From the NCBI GenBank assembly GCA_016630955.3, contig CM049985.1:1-64000 (forward strand): a stretch of 64,000 bases of DNA. Direction: 5' to 3'. A model generated the notes under the pieces. It was not told the origin of the DNA and made no database searches. It worked only from the letters and a program-made list of their open reading frames with translations. The stretch comes from Didymella arachidicola. Taxonomy: Eukaryota; Ascomycota; Dothideomycetes; Pleosporales; Didymellaceae. The translations under genes were made by a program, and so were the position numbers. This document shows positions 1-9,349 of this stretch, one piece after another (the first letter of the stretch is position 1; each line of letters starts with the position of its first letter).

Positions 1-118
1 CCCTAAACCCTAACCCTAACCCTAACCCTAACCCTAACCCTAACCCTAACCCTAACCCTAACCCTAACCCTAACCCTAACCCTAACCCTAACCCTAACCC
101 TAACCCTAACCCTAACCC
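1..118. repeat. Telomere, (CCCTAA)n C-strand
   Basis: About 19-20 head-to-tail copies of CCCTAA begin at the first base; the first unit has one extra A. This is the C-rich strand of the standard TTAGGG telomere, so the window starts at a real left chromosome end and coordinates increase toward the centromere. The array ends at the CCC near 118 and passes directly into subtelomeric sequence. Confidence 0.98.
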
Positions 119-122
119 ATCG

Positions 123-286
123 ACGGGTTGCCCTTCGGGCACCCTCCTTTCCCCTCTTACGGGCCCACCCCCCACCCCTTTACTCTTCTTAGTAATCCTT
201 TCTAACGGGTTGCCCTTCGGGCACCCTCCTTTCCCTTCTTACGGGCCTACCCCCCTACCCTCCCTAATACGCTTTTATTAATACCT
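123..286. repeat. Telomere-adjacent 82-bp unit, two tandem copies
   Basis: Two copies start at 123 and 205 (period 82 bp). Each opens with a small hairpin in which GGGTTGCCC and GGGCACCC flank a TTC/TTCG-like loop, followed by a CT-rich tract and a second GGGCC motif. The second copy has a few substitutions. It lies immediately inside the telomere. No coding potential is seen. Confidence 0.85.
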
Positions 287-660
287 TATTACAGCTTTAC
301 TACACTTTTTCTTTTCTTCTCTTCTCTTAGTATCTTATTATTATAACCTTACTCTACTTTTTATTTCTTCTTTTTATCTTTAATTCTTCTACTACCTAAT
401 CTATTTATTCTCTTATATTATTTCTTAAACTTACTACTTATTCTTTTTTTTAATAATTATTACCTATTGTTTTTGTTATACCTACTACCTATTTTTTTAT
501 TATACCTAATACCTATTGTTTTTGTTATACCTACTACCTATTTTTTTTATTATACCTAATACCTACTTTTTTTTATACCTACTACCTACTTTTTTTTTAT
601 ACCTACTACCTACTTTTTTTTATATCTACTACCTACTCTTCTCTTTTTCTAACCTATAAT
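287..660. repeat. AT/pyrimidine-rich subtelomeric satellite (CCTACTACCTA plus T-tract)
   Basis: After a short T-rich stretch, roughly 470-640 holds about eight irregular repeats of CCTACTACCTA or CCTAATACCTA separated by runs of T and TTATTATA. The + strand has almost no G, which is a strong strand asymmetry. No gene is seen. Confidence 0.75.
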
Positions 661-675
661 ATCTTATTATAGCTT

Positions 676-1290
676 AGCCTTCTACTATATTCTACTATAT
701 CCTACTATATCCTACTATATTCTACTATATCCTACTATATTCTACTATATTCTACTATATTCTACTATACTTTACTATGCTTTTCCATACCTTACTACAT
801 CCTACTATATTTTACTACACTCTGCTACACTCTGCTATACTCTACTATACCTTACTATATTCTGCTATATTTTACTATACTCTGCTACACTCTACTATAC
901 TCTGCTACACTCTACTATACTCTGCTTCTTACTACGCTTTGCTATACCTTACTATACCTAACCCTACCCTACTACACCTTCCTATACCCTGCTACGCTCT
1001 GCTATATCTTGCTATACTTTGCTATACCTTACTATACTCTATAATACCCTGCTACACTCTACTATACTCTGCTTTTTACTACGCTCTGTAATATCTTACT
1101 ACACCCTACTACACTCTACTATATCTTGCTATACTCTGCTACACCCTACTATACCTTGCTACACCCTACTATACCTTGCTACACCCTACTATACCTTGCT
1201 ACACCCTACTATACCTTGCTACACCCTACTATACCTTGCTACACCCTACTATACCTTGCTACACCCTACTATACCTTGCTACACCCTGCT
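676..1290. repeat. 10-bp/20-bp tandem array (CTACTATAYY family)
   Basis: A degenerate 10-bp unit (CTACTATATT, CTACTATACT and variants) runs from about 676. From 1141 to 1280 it becomes seven perfect copies of the 20-mer ACACCCTACTATACCTTGCT. Open frames across the array are repeat-derived low-complexity peptides rich in Tyr, Leu, Thr and Pro and are not genes. The embedded ACCCTA recalls the telomere unit, so descent from telomere-like repeats is possible (inference). Confidence 0.85.
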
Positions 1291-1317
1291 ATACTCTTCT
1301 CTCTTTCCCTTTGCTGC

Positions 1318-1490
1318 TCTACTCCTTGTAACACCTAAACGGCCCACTACCTACCCCCCCTTCTTCTCCTACTCACCCTAACCGCTCCGCTGCTTGTAAC
1401 ACCTAACGGGCCTACTGCCCACCCCCCCTTCTTCTGCCCCGGACGGCCTACCACCTCCCTACCCTGTTACTCTCTTGCTAATACCTTGTC
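1318..1490. repeat. Duplicated CT-rich segment next to the helicase gene
   Basis: Two similar segments start near 1326 and 1395 with CTTGTAACACCTAA, followed by CGGCC or CGGGCC and a C-tract ending CTTCTTCT. A lone CCCTAAC sits at about 1375. The segment abuts the 3' end of the helicase ORF, whose stop codon is at 1541. Confidence 0.6.
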
Positions 1491-1540
1491 ACGGCTTTGC
1501 TACGCATATACACCTATTACTTCATCTATTCCCCTGCTTG

Positions 1541-4500
1541 CTACTCTACTCTGCTACCCTCCTCTTCCTCTCCCTCTCGTCCCCACCCCTCCAACACCAG
1601 CCTAATCGCCATCGCCATTGCGTTGCTAAACATCTGTCCCCAAATCTCTGACCTGTGCGGCTTTCCCAGCCACCCAGCGTACGCCTCGTCTCCCGTCTCT
1701 GCAAACCCCAGCTCTCCCATTGCCTGAATCCCACCCCTCGTCAACCGCGCTGCGAATGCCAGCGGCACCACCACGTTCGGCCACTGACACCGCTTGTCCA
1801 TCCCTTCCCCAGTCGCGCAGTACTTCTGACTCACCCAGCACCGTCGACAGTTGTTCTTCACCGTCCGATCCCGCATCTTCACACGGAACTCATCTGCCTG
1901 CATCCCTGTTCCCCTTGCCCATGCCGTGCACTGCATCGCCCGGTGCCCTTTCCACTGCTCCTCTTCAGCCGTCGGGAACTCCTGCCTAACCATCCAGCAG
2001 ATCGCACACCCCTCTCGCAGCTCTGTGAACCCTTCCTCCACCACCGCCCACTCCCGCGACCACTTCTCCTGCTCCTCTATCCACACCTCCTCTCCCTCTC
2101 CGCACCGGTCGCATCCCGCTGCCCCAATCTGCCCGCAGCTCTGCCCCCGCTCGTCCAGATACGAGCTCATCAGCTCTCGTCGACACCCGCTGCCGATCAG
2201 AAACTGCCCCATCGCGAGCACCTCCATCTTCTCTCTCTCTCGCTCCATCACCTGCTCCACCTCCCCGTGCCCCACCAGCACCACCACATCGTATTGCTCT
2301 CCTCCTCGTCCCCCGCGTCCGCTTGCCTGAGCAAAGTCGCTCATGCTCCACGGTGTGCCTACGTGCAAGATGTACACGATGCCAGCAAAGTCCACTCCCG
2401 TCCCCAGCGCCGACGTCGCCACCATCATTCCGCCCCCCTCCACCCACTCCTGTAGCCGGTCTGCGCGATCCACCACCCCTGCGTGATAGTGTCCGCAGCC
2501 CAGCTCCGTCGCGAGCCGCTCGCACTGCACCTTGCTCTTGCAGTACACCACCCCCTTCTGTCCGCTCCGCCGCAGCTTCTCTGCCCACCGCTTGCACACG
2601 AACAGCGCCGTCTCCTCGAGCTTGTCGCGCTGACACCACGACACAAAGTACCGCGCGTTCGGCCGCACCGTGCTTGCTCTCACGTACGTTGCGTGACGCA
2701 CAAGCATGCTCGCCTCAAGCTCTCCCTCCTGCAGCGGCGGCAGCGTTGCTGTCAGCATCACCATCGGACTACCCAGCAGCCGCAAGTTCTTCATCGCCAC
2801 CAGCTTCTCTCGCCAATTCCTCGCCGTGAACACCAGATGACACTCGTCAATCACCACCCTATGCAGCAGCCCCTTTCCTTTCAGCATCCGCGCGTAGCCA
2901 AGAAAGTTGCCAGTGCTTGTTATGTCGCCAGCTACGTCTGCACTGACTACCACCACAGATGCCGGGTTGTTCTCGCCGTGCTTCCACTCCATGCACTCGA
3001 CGCCGCACTGCTGAATCCTCCTGACTAGATCTTCAATCAGCGCCCGGTACGGCACGACGACCACCGTTACCCCCGGCTCCTCCACGCAAGCCGGCAGCGT
3101 GAACAGCAAGCTCTTGCCTCCGCCCGTCGGAAGCACGACGATGAGCGGCGTCTGCTTCTCCAGCACCGCGTGCAAAGCCTGCTCCTGCTCCACCGATCGA
3201 AAGCCAACATCTTGCTTGCCTAGCACCTGCTGCAGCCCCCTGTGTATCGCATCTGCTCGCGGGTCTGCAAACCGCACTTCTTTCTCTTTCGGCAGCCCAA
3301 CAAGTGCCGACGACGTGCTGTTGCTCATCCGTCGCTTTGTCGTCCTGCTCGGCTCTACGGGCTTCGCTGCGCTCCCATCCACCCCTAAGAAGCGGTGCCA
3401 TGCTGCGCTAAGCGGCCGGAACGCATCAACGGACCGCACGCTGAGATGCTTCACGATATCCATCGGCACGCTGTAGTTGCCTACCCCCATTGCGGTTGTG
3501 CGTGAGTTCTGCAGCTCAAGAACGTCTTCGCCATCGTCGTCCACTTCCGCCTCTTCTGTCTCGCCAACGTCGTCCTGATAGCCCCTGCTGAACGACTCTC
3601 CCACCTTGACTCGCCCGATACCTACTGCCGTGTGCCGGTAGTCGAGCGTGTGCAGCACCACGCCCAGCCTCTTCCCTGTCTCGCGCTTCAGCACCCTCGT
3701 GAGCCGGCTGGTGTCCCACGCGCCCTGCGCGTCGTGCCACACGTAGTCGCTGTAGCTACCGCCCAGCACCTGCAGCGTCAGATACTCGCGGAACGGCTGT
3801 ACGTAGACCAAGTACACCGCCATCACCTGCCCCAGCTGCGGCGGCAAGAAGCGCGGCACGATCTTCGGCTTGTCCCACTGCGACTGCGACTTGTGATAGC
3901 GGACCACTGTCATCACCTGCCCGTCCACGACGAAGATGTTGCGGTCCTGCAGTACGCCGTTGCGGTGCCGAATCGTCGTGATCTCCGATCCCCTCCCCGG
4001 CTGCCCTGACGTGACGTGCACGCTGCAGAGCAGCAGTTCCAAGAAGCGATCCATCTGTCGCATGTACTGCCGCACCGCCTTGACGCTCCACTGCCCGTCC
4101 GCACGCGTTAATCGCAGCCCGCCCGCTGTAGTCATCGCTCTCCTAAGCATCCAAGCCAGCCCGCCTTGCAGTTTGTTGCCTGGAGCGTCGACAAACGACG
4201 TGCGTCGTTTTGTGAACGTGACGTCGTCGACTACCTGCTTCAGATCAACGGTAACCCGCTCTTCCTCGCCGTCCACCCAGCAAAGCTCCCACAGCATCTG
4301 CTCTGTTTCAGCCAACAAGTCCTGCGCCATCTTGCAGAAGCGGCGGATGACGATCGGTCGGCCGTTCAGATAGAACGTCTGCTTGTCCTCTGACCAGTAA
4401 GCGTTGCCTGAGTTGCCGGCCGTGAGTCCAATGTGTTTGCCGTACGCCAGCATGCTGATCATCTCGCTCATCGGGCTGAACGTGCCGTCTGCTAGCTGCT

Positions 4501-5908
4501 TGTGCCGCGTTGCCAGAAAACTGTCGCGGTCTTCTTCTGTCTGCGTGTCGCGCTGCCCTCCCGGGAGCAGCTTCTCCAGAGCGAGCACCCGCACGCAGTA
4601 CACCATCCCCGCCAGCATGTACGAGTAGTTCTTTGCGGTCCGCAAGCGGCCCGTGTCTACATCAATCCCAAGCACTGCGAGAAACTGAATCAAACCAGTA
4701 GACAACGCCACGGGATGATACGTTGTGAAGATGAACGAGCTGATAGACGCAAGAAGCGCCTCCGTCTGAGCGCCTCTGTCGTCGCCATCTAGCGCGTCCC
4801 ACAGCCTGATCGCATACAACTTCTGCTCAGCTGTCCACGTGAAGAGCTCGCGCGTGTCCTTCATCATGTCTGGTGCCTGTTGACTGCGTGTCCTGCGCCG
4901 GGGCCGCGGGCTGTCGTCGTCAGCCTCACTGCCTTCCGCTTCGTCTTCGCTGTCTTCGTCGCTGCTCAACGCCGCACTGCTTTCGGATCGAGCAGCTGTG
5001 TCGCGCTGCTGTCGGAAACGCATAATCCGCTGCTCTTCATCTCCTAGCACGCGTAGATAGAAGCAGACAAACCTCACTATATAGCTTGCGTACACAGCCT
5101 GACTCTCTGGGTTCTGCAGTCGCCCCAACGGCCGCACGTCGATCTCGCTCTGCTTTGCGCTCCGCAGCCAGCGCCTGAGTTCTTGCGGAAGCGTAGCCAA
5201 TCCCTTGACGCTTCTCTCAATCAGTCCCTCTGCAAGCTGAGCAGCTAGCTTGAGCTTGTGCTCGCTCCGATCGGGAGCCCGGGCTTGATGGGCCAGATGA
5301 ACAAGATTTCGATCCTTGAAGAACTCTAACCAGCCTGTCCGCTTAAACCAGCCTGTCTTGTCTGTCTTTGCAGCCTCTTCAAGTGTTTGAAGCTCTTCTT
5401 CGACTTCTTGTTGTGTCAGTTTATACTCGGCAAGCTGCCTCTGAACTGCAACTTCGACGTCGTCGTTTAGAGCATTTTCGGCTACAGCTACATCAACAAC
5501 AAAATATCGCTGTAAAACCCCTGTGCGGAAAAAGCTCTGTACTTTGACAGTGTGATAGAGCGCGCCTTTTTCTCCTAGCCAAGCTTGCTGGTGATCTTTC
5601 TTACAGTGCATGCGCATTGTGTCCTTGTTGATAGTGATGAAGCTGCATGTCTTGCACTGCAGCCCGTCTAGCGGCTTCCCAAGCTCTTCTATCGGTCGCG
5701 CCGGCTCATCTGGAAGCTCAACGTCTGCTGCGTCAATCAGCGCGAATTGATTGAAGCGTTCAACAACTTGTTTTCGAGTTGCAGCGGGCACGCTGTGATG
5801 CTGCAAGAGATGCGTGTTGAGATTAACAACAGCAGTGTGATGCTCCCTGCATACTAAGACGCTGTAGTCTTCTAGAAAACAGTGAACATTGTCGCAGGTT
5901 AGAAGTGG
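1541..5908 (-). CDS. Telomere-linked RecQ-like helicase with OrsD-type zinc finger and recombinase-like region
   Basis: This is a single long open frame of about 1,450 codons read toward the telomere. Numbering from 5806, an OrsD/DUF3505-type finger (CKTCSF...MHCKKDH) lies near residues 50-75. A recombinase-like segment spans about 600-780 (RGSE, then HTLDYRHTA, then NYSV). The RecQ helicase core has Walker A PTGGGKS (~895), DECH (~987), TATLPP (~1020), TSALGTGVDF (~1134) and QASGRGGRGG (~1163). A RecQ zinc motif (CRRE...GCDRCGE) and a second Cys-rich block ending RCQWPNVVVPL follow. Order and position beside the telomere match fungal TLH genes, thought to act in telomere or subtelomere recombination. 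The frame stays homologous upstream of 5806 to a TAG at about 5909; there is no ATG, so an AG acceptor at 5909-5910 and an upstream exon are likely. No internal stops or RIP are seen. Confidence 0.88.
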   Translation of the reverse strand, partial: PLLTCDNVHCFLEDYSVLVCREHHTAVVNLNTHLLQHHSVPAATRKQVVERFNQFALIDAADVELPDEPARPIEELGKPLDGLQCKTCSFITINKDTMRMHCKKDHQQAWLGEKGALYHTVKVQSFFRTGVLQRYFVVDVAVAENALNDDVEVAVQRQLAEYKLTQQEVEEELQTLEEAAKTDKTGWFKRTGWLEFFKDRNLVHLAHQARAPDRSEHKLKLAAQLAEGLIERSVKGLATLPQELRRWLRSAKQSEIDVRPLGRLQNPESQAVYASYIVRFVCFYLRVLGDEEQRIMRFRQQRDTAARSESSAALSSDEDSEDEAEGSEADDDSPRPRRRTRSQQAPDMMKDTRELFTWTAEQKLYAIRLWDALDGDDRGAQTEALLASISSFIFTTYHPVALSTGLIQFLAVLGIDVDTGRLRTAKNYSYMLAGMVYCVRVLALEKLLPGGQRDTQTEEDRDSFLATRHKQLADGTFSPMSEMISMLAYGKHIGLTAGNSGNAYWSEDKQTFYLNGRPIVIRRFCKMAQDLLAETEQMLWELCWVDGEEERVTVDLKQVVDDVTFTKRRTSFVDAPGNKLQGGLAWMLRRAMTTAGGLRLTRADGQWSVKAVRQYMRQMDRFLELLLCSVHVTSGQPGRGSEITTIRHRNGVLQDRNIFVVDGQVMTVVRYHKSQSQWDKPKIVPRFLPPQLGQVMAVYLVYVQPFREYLTLQVLGGSYSDYVWHDAQGAWDTSRLTRVLKRETGKRLGVVLHTLDYRHTAVGIGRVKVGESFSRGYQDDVGETEEAEVDDDGEDVLELQNSRTTAMGVGNYSVPMDIVKHLSVRSVDAFRPLSAAWHRFLGVDGSAAKPVEPSRTTKRRMSNSTSSALVGLPKEKEVRFADPRADAIHRGLQQVLGKQDVGFRSVEQEQALHAVLEKQTPLIVVLPTGGGKSLLFTLPACVEEPGVTVVVVPYRALIEDLVRRIQQCGVECMEWKHGENNPASVVVVSADVAGDITSTGNFLGYARMLKGKGLLHRVVIDECHLVFTARNWREKLVAMKNLRLLGSPMVMLTATLPPLQEGELEASMLVRHATYVRASTVRPNARYFVSWCQRDKLEETALFVCKRWAEKLRRSGQKGVVYCKSKVQCERLATELGCGHYHAGVVDRADRLQEWVEGGGMMVATSALGTGVDFAGIVYILHVGTPWSMSDFAQASGRGGRGGEQYDVVVLVGHGEVEQVMEREREKMEVLAMGQFLIGSGCRRELMSSYLDERGQSCGQIGAAGCDRCGEGEEVWIEEQEKWSREWAVVEEGFTELREGCAICWMVRQEFPTAEEEQWKGHRAMQCTAWARGTGMQADEFRVKMRDRTVKNNCRRCWVSQKYCATGEGMDKRCQWPNVVVPLAFAARLTRGGIQAMGELGFAETGDEAYAGWLGKPHRSEIWGQMFSNAMAMAIRLVLEGWGREGEEEEGSRVE

Positions 5909-5999
5909 CTAAGTCACTATTAAGGTAATTTATATATTATTGAATTACTATAGTTGTTAGTACACTTTACATGCAGAGGATGTGTTTAGTTACAGAACA

Positions 6000-8900
6000 C
6001 TAAACGACTATAAAGTATTTCTGCAGACCACCTGTTCGGAAGAAGCTCTGTACCTTCACTGAATTATACAACTGGCTCTTGTCGCCTAACCAAGCAAGTT
6101 TATGATCTCGGTTGCAGTGCATCCGAATCTGATCTTTGCTAACAGTGATATACCCGCATGCTCTGCACTCTAGCCCAGCAAGTGGCTTACCAAGCTGTTC
6201 TATAGCCTGCGTGGGCTCTTTAGGCAGCTCTATCTTGCTTGGAGCCACTGGTTCAAGGCGACTAAAACAGTCAACAACCTGTCTTCGTACTGAAGCAGGC
6301 ACTTTGTGGTGCTGCAACATATGGCGGTCAAGACTCATAACTGCGGTATGATGTTGCTTGCATACGAAGACCTTGAAGTCTTCTAAAAAGCAGAACACAT
6401 CTGCGCAGTTACTTAACGATACTTGTGAGCCCCTCTTACGATACCGGAGCGTTCCATTGGGGTCTTCGCCCCCTTGGTTTGTTAGCGCTCGTTGGGAGGC
6501 AGCTTTGCAGAGTTTTTGCATCTTGTGCTCATGCTCTAGGGCGGCAAGATCTGCTCGTAAAGCATCAATCTTTTGCTGTATTGGACTTATACTCTCATCT
6601 GAGTCGCGCCTTCGCTTCCGCGGTCGCTCATTCTCGCCAGCGGCCGATGCCTCGATCTGCGATACTGTGCTCTCTTCGGGTACTTCAAGTGTTTGTGTAG
6701 TCCTATTAGTCAAGAACGCATCATCCTTTGGTGGCAGAAACATTGAATGCTCTACTGGAGCTTCTGGTAAACTTCTGTTTGCACTAAAGCTGAGAATAGC
6801 CTGATCTGTGCTTTGTCTGTCGACACCCAGAAATTGATGCCATACCTTACTGACTTCGAGGTATCGTTCTAATAACTCAGGTTGCAGCTTGGCAGGATAG
6901 GCACGATCCAAAGCGTACGCGCCAGCATGGGTAGCTGGATTATGTCCTGTCTGGAAAGAGAGAAGTCGTAATAGTCCATCGCGATCCCTCGGAGTGTGAG
7001 GATCAAAAGGCTGGGCAATATCTAGAAGATGCTTCTTGCTAATAGCTACTGCAATCTGGCGATACATTTGAAAATGGAGCAGTATCGGGCATTCTGGTGT
7101 GGATTGCTGCAGGAGCTTCGAGCAGACTGATGAGCTGAAACACGACACAGGTGTGTCGTACGCAGTGAACAAGTGCGGATTGGTTGGAACGCTTGTGTTG
7201 ACAAGCTTTAGTTGTCGGCTAAGGAAATCGCTGAATGGTCTGATGTATGCGAGGTAAAGGAACAGGCACCTCTCTACTGATGAGCAGGGAACTCGAACAA
7301 CAAAAAAAGAGTTGTTCGAGTTCTGGCTAGCTTTATTGTACGAAAAGACTAGCAAGATCCGGCCCTGGCAAATGAAGATGTTGCGTTGCACTGCGGCAGT
7401 GTCTGCCCAGCGCAGAACCCGAAGCTCCTCTCCTCTAGCAGGCATTCCGCTGGTCACATGGATACTACTGAACAGTACTTCGACCATGTTGTTATATTGT
7501 TTCAGGTAGGACATTGCTTTCTCTCGGCCTCTGCCTTGTAGGGAGAACCCCCTCCCTTCTTTAGAGAAGGCTCTTCGGCTCAAATGCTTAAAGCTAGTCT
7601 GTAGCTGATTTGCTGGCTCTTGCAGGAACGAATAACCTGGGCGGTGCCTTGATAGATCCTCTTTTAAGGTATGGAGATCTACCTTAGGCCACCAGTCAAA
7701 CATGAGGTCTCGCGTGATTCTTTCAAGTCTAGCAAGGAGGCAGTGGATTGTATAGCGGAATTCATGCATAGAGATGCGAGAACCAGCGATGTCTAGGGTC
7801 TGACCATCGAGGGACCAAGATAGGTTGGTGCGTGGTCCTTCGCGTTTGGCAATGGCTCTGCCGTGCTGCAAACGCTCAATCAGGTAGCCCATAGGTGAGA
7901 GACTGCCGCGTTGGAGGTATGCTGGGCGAATCTCTACACAGAGACGTTTGCCCTGATCAGCATAGGCTGCTCGTGCTGGCCAGAGAACATCAAGGGTAGT
8001 GTACCCTCGCAGCGGCAAGGCGTACTCGAGAATAATAAGTCTACCAATCCACAGTAGAGCTGATAGGTACGGTGTGTAGTCGTAAGCTGTACGGTATGCC
8101 AACTCGTACGGATGGATACCCAGCACACCAGAGAAGTGGACAATTGCTTTGCCTTCCAATATGCCGTCTGTGGACACATCCGTCCAAAATAGCACGAGCA
8201 GCTGAAAGACGGTTTCTGATAAACGGGAAGAGAACGTAGGCTCTGCCTTACTGAATCCTTTTGTGGACAGATCTGACCAGACAGATTTCACGATATCCGC
8301 CTGTGCGTCCGACAGCTGAAGCCCATATACCTCGCTTAAGCTTTGATTGAGCTTCTGACATACCTGCCATGATCGGAATACATAGCACAGAAAGCGGTTT
8401 AGGAAGGAGCGGTACCTAGCTTTCGTAGCGTCTCGTTGAGGTAGCTCGAAGGGATACGCGTAGAAGTGTGACCCCCAGCTTCGCAGCCAGCAGCGCAAGA
8501 CTCGCGGAGTTTGTTCTAATGTTTCCTCGCAGCGATCAAGCACGAGATGAACAATTTCTGATAGTTGTCTTAGTTTTGACTCTGTAGCTGCGGAGCTGAT
8601 CCACTCCACGCTGTTCCAGGTGCCGAGGTGAATAGCTTCACCGGTAGAAGTGGCCAACCTAGAAGTAGCAATAATCAGATGGAGCGGCTTTTGGGCAAAC
8701 CACCGCGTCCAACCACAACCGCGCAGCCAGTCGGTTTTCTCGTCATGCTCAAGCTCGTTGCTTAGGGCCATCAGTTCTTGATCTTGCTGTAAGAGCCTAG
8801 CTTCCTCCTCGGCTTCCATCAGCAGAAGAGCGGCGGTCGCAGGGTCGTCTGACACGGATCCGTCCTGGCTTGATCTTCTTCTGCTTTGAATTGTGTGTGT

Positions 8901-9317
8901 AGCGTGTGCTACCCTCCAGGTACCTCCCACGTTTCGCCTGATAGGAGACCATCGCTGGACGAAGCAGAATAGATCATTGCGCGTCCTCTGCCCCCTACTG
9001 CACTGCGTCTTCCGAAAATGCAGCAGCATTGTATCCCAACTACAAGTTGTCAAGTCGCACTGCGGACAGGAGTAGCCTCGCTCGGGTGGCGCTAGGAAAT
9101 CTAAGCTAGAAGAGTTATTTGCACGAGGGACAACGTCTGCATCAATCTGCGATACAGGAAGTCCTTTATACTGAGAAAGGATAATTTCGCATATGGACGA
9201 TCGAGTTTTGTGGTAGTGGCGGAGGTGGTAACGGAGCGTCTTGTAGGGTATAACGCTTCTACATGGGGTGCACAACAGGTGTCCATGTTCTGGCAGATAG
9301 GAGATAATGTTTGGCAC
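6000..9317 (-). CDS. OrsD/recombinase-like paralogue of the TLH N-terminus, without helicase
   Basis: An open frame of 1,105 codons, tandem to the helicase gene and on the same strand. Near the N-terminus is a C-x2-C...H-x4-H finger (CTPC...HLRHYH) and a second finger (CPQC...HFRKTQC). The middle matches the helicase protein's recombinase-like part: ARGEEL (~640-660), LHFQMYRQIAVAI, then TGHNPATHAGAYAL. Residues ~820-930 are acidic and basic low-complexity sequence. The last ~150 residues are a second OrsD unit, closely similar to the start of the helicase protein (for example LGKPLAGLECRACGYITVS and SFFRTGGLQKYF), then a stop exactly where the helicase protein continues. The first codon of the open frame is GTG; a TAG lies just upstream, so a 5' exon or a broken start is likely. 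Role unknown. Confidence 0.72.
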   Translation of the reverse strand: MPNIISYLPEHGHLLCTPCRSVIPYKTLRYHLRHYHKTRSSICEIILSQYKGLPVSQIDADVVPRANNSSSLDFLAPPERGYSCPQCDLTTCSWDTMLLHFRKTQCSRGQRTRNDLFCFVQRWSPIRRNVGGTWRVAHATHTIQSRRRSSQDGSVSDDPATAALLLMEAEEEARLLQQDQELMALSNELEHDEKTDWLRGCGWTRWFAQKPLHLIIATSRLATSTGEAIHLGTWNSVEWISSAATESKLRQLSEIVHLVLDRCEETLEQTPRVLRCWLRSWGSHFYAYPFELPQRDATKARYRSFLNRFLCYVFRSWQVCQKLNQSLSEVYGLQLSDAQADIVKSVWSDLSTKGFSKAEPTFSSRLSETVFQLLVLFWTDVSTDGILEGKAIVHFSGVLGIHPYELAYRTAYDYTPYLSALLWIGRLIILEYALPLRGYTTLDVLWPARAAYADQGKRLCVEIRPAYLQRGSLSPMGYLIERLQHGRAIAKREGPRTNLSWSLDGQTLDIAGSRISMHEFRYTIHCLLARLERITRDLMFDWWPKVDLHTLKEDLSRHRPGYSFLQEPANQLQTSFKHLSRRAFSKEGRGFSLQGRGREKAMSYLKQYNNMVEVLFSSIHVTSGMPARGEELRVLRWADTAAVQRNIFICQGRILLVFSYNKASQNSNNSFFVVRVPCSSVERCLFLYLAYIRPFSDFLSRQLKLVNTSVPTNPHLFTAYDTPVSCFSSSVCSKLLQQSTPECPILLHFQMYRQIAVAISKKHLLDIAQPFDPHTPRDRDGLLRLLSFQTGHNPATHAGAYALDRAYPAKLQPELLERYLEVSKVWHQFLGVDRQSTDQAILSFSANRSLPEAPVEHSMFLPPKDDAFLTNRTTQTLEVPEESTVSQIEASAAGENERPRKRRRDSDESISPIQQKIDALRADLAALEHEHKMQKLCKAASQRALTNQGGEDPNGTLRYRKRGSQVSLSNCADVFCFLEDFKVFVCKQHHTAVMSLDRHMLQHHKVPASVRRQVVDCFSRLEPVAPSKIELPKEPTQAIEQLGKPLAGLECRACGYITVSKDQIRMHCNRDHKLAWLGDKSQLYNSVKVQSFFRTGGLQKYFIVV

Positions 9318-9349
9318 TTCGGGTTCTGCAGGCTATCTATAATTAGCAA

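Noticed and set aside
777..1381. Three overlapping + strand open frames of 70-120 codons
   Set aside because: They are translations of the 10/20-bp satellite: periodic Tyr/Leu/Thr/Pro peptides with no independent evidence of coding.
1655..4793. Many open frames of 60-266 codons on both strands over the helicase gene
   Set aside because: They are shadows in other frames of a GC-rich gene with clear domain motifs; none has a motif of its own.
5909..6010. Joining both TLH-type ORFs into one gene by an intron
   Set aside because: The only in-frame donor would be GTCGTT, far from the fungal consensus, and the product would hold two OrsD units in a row. Kept only as an alternative.
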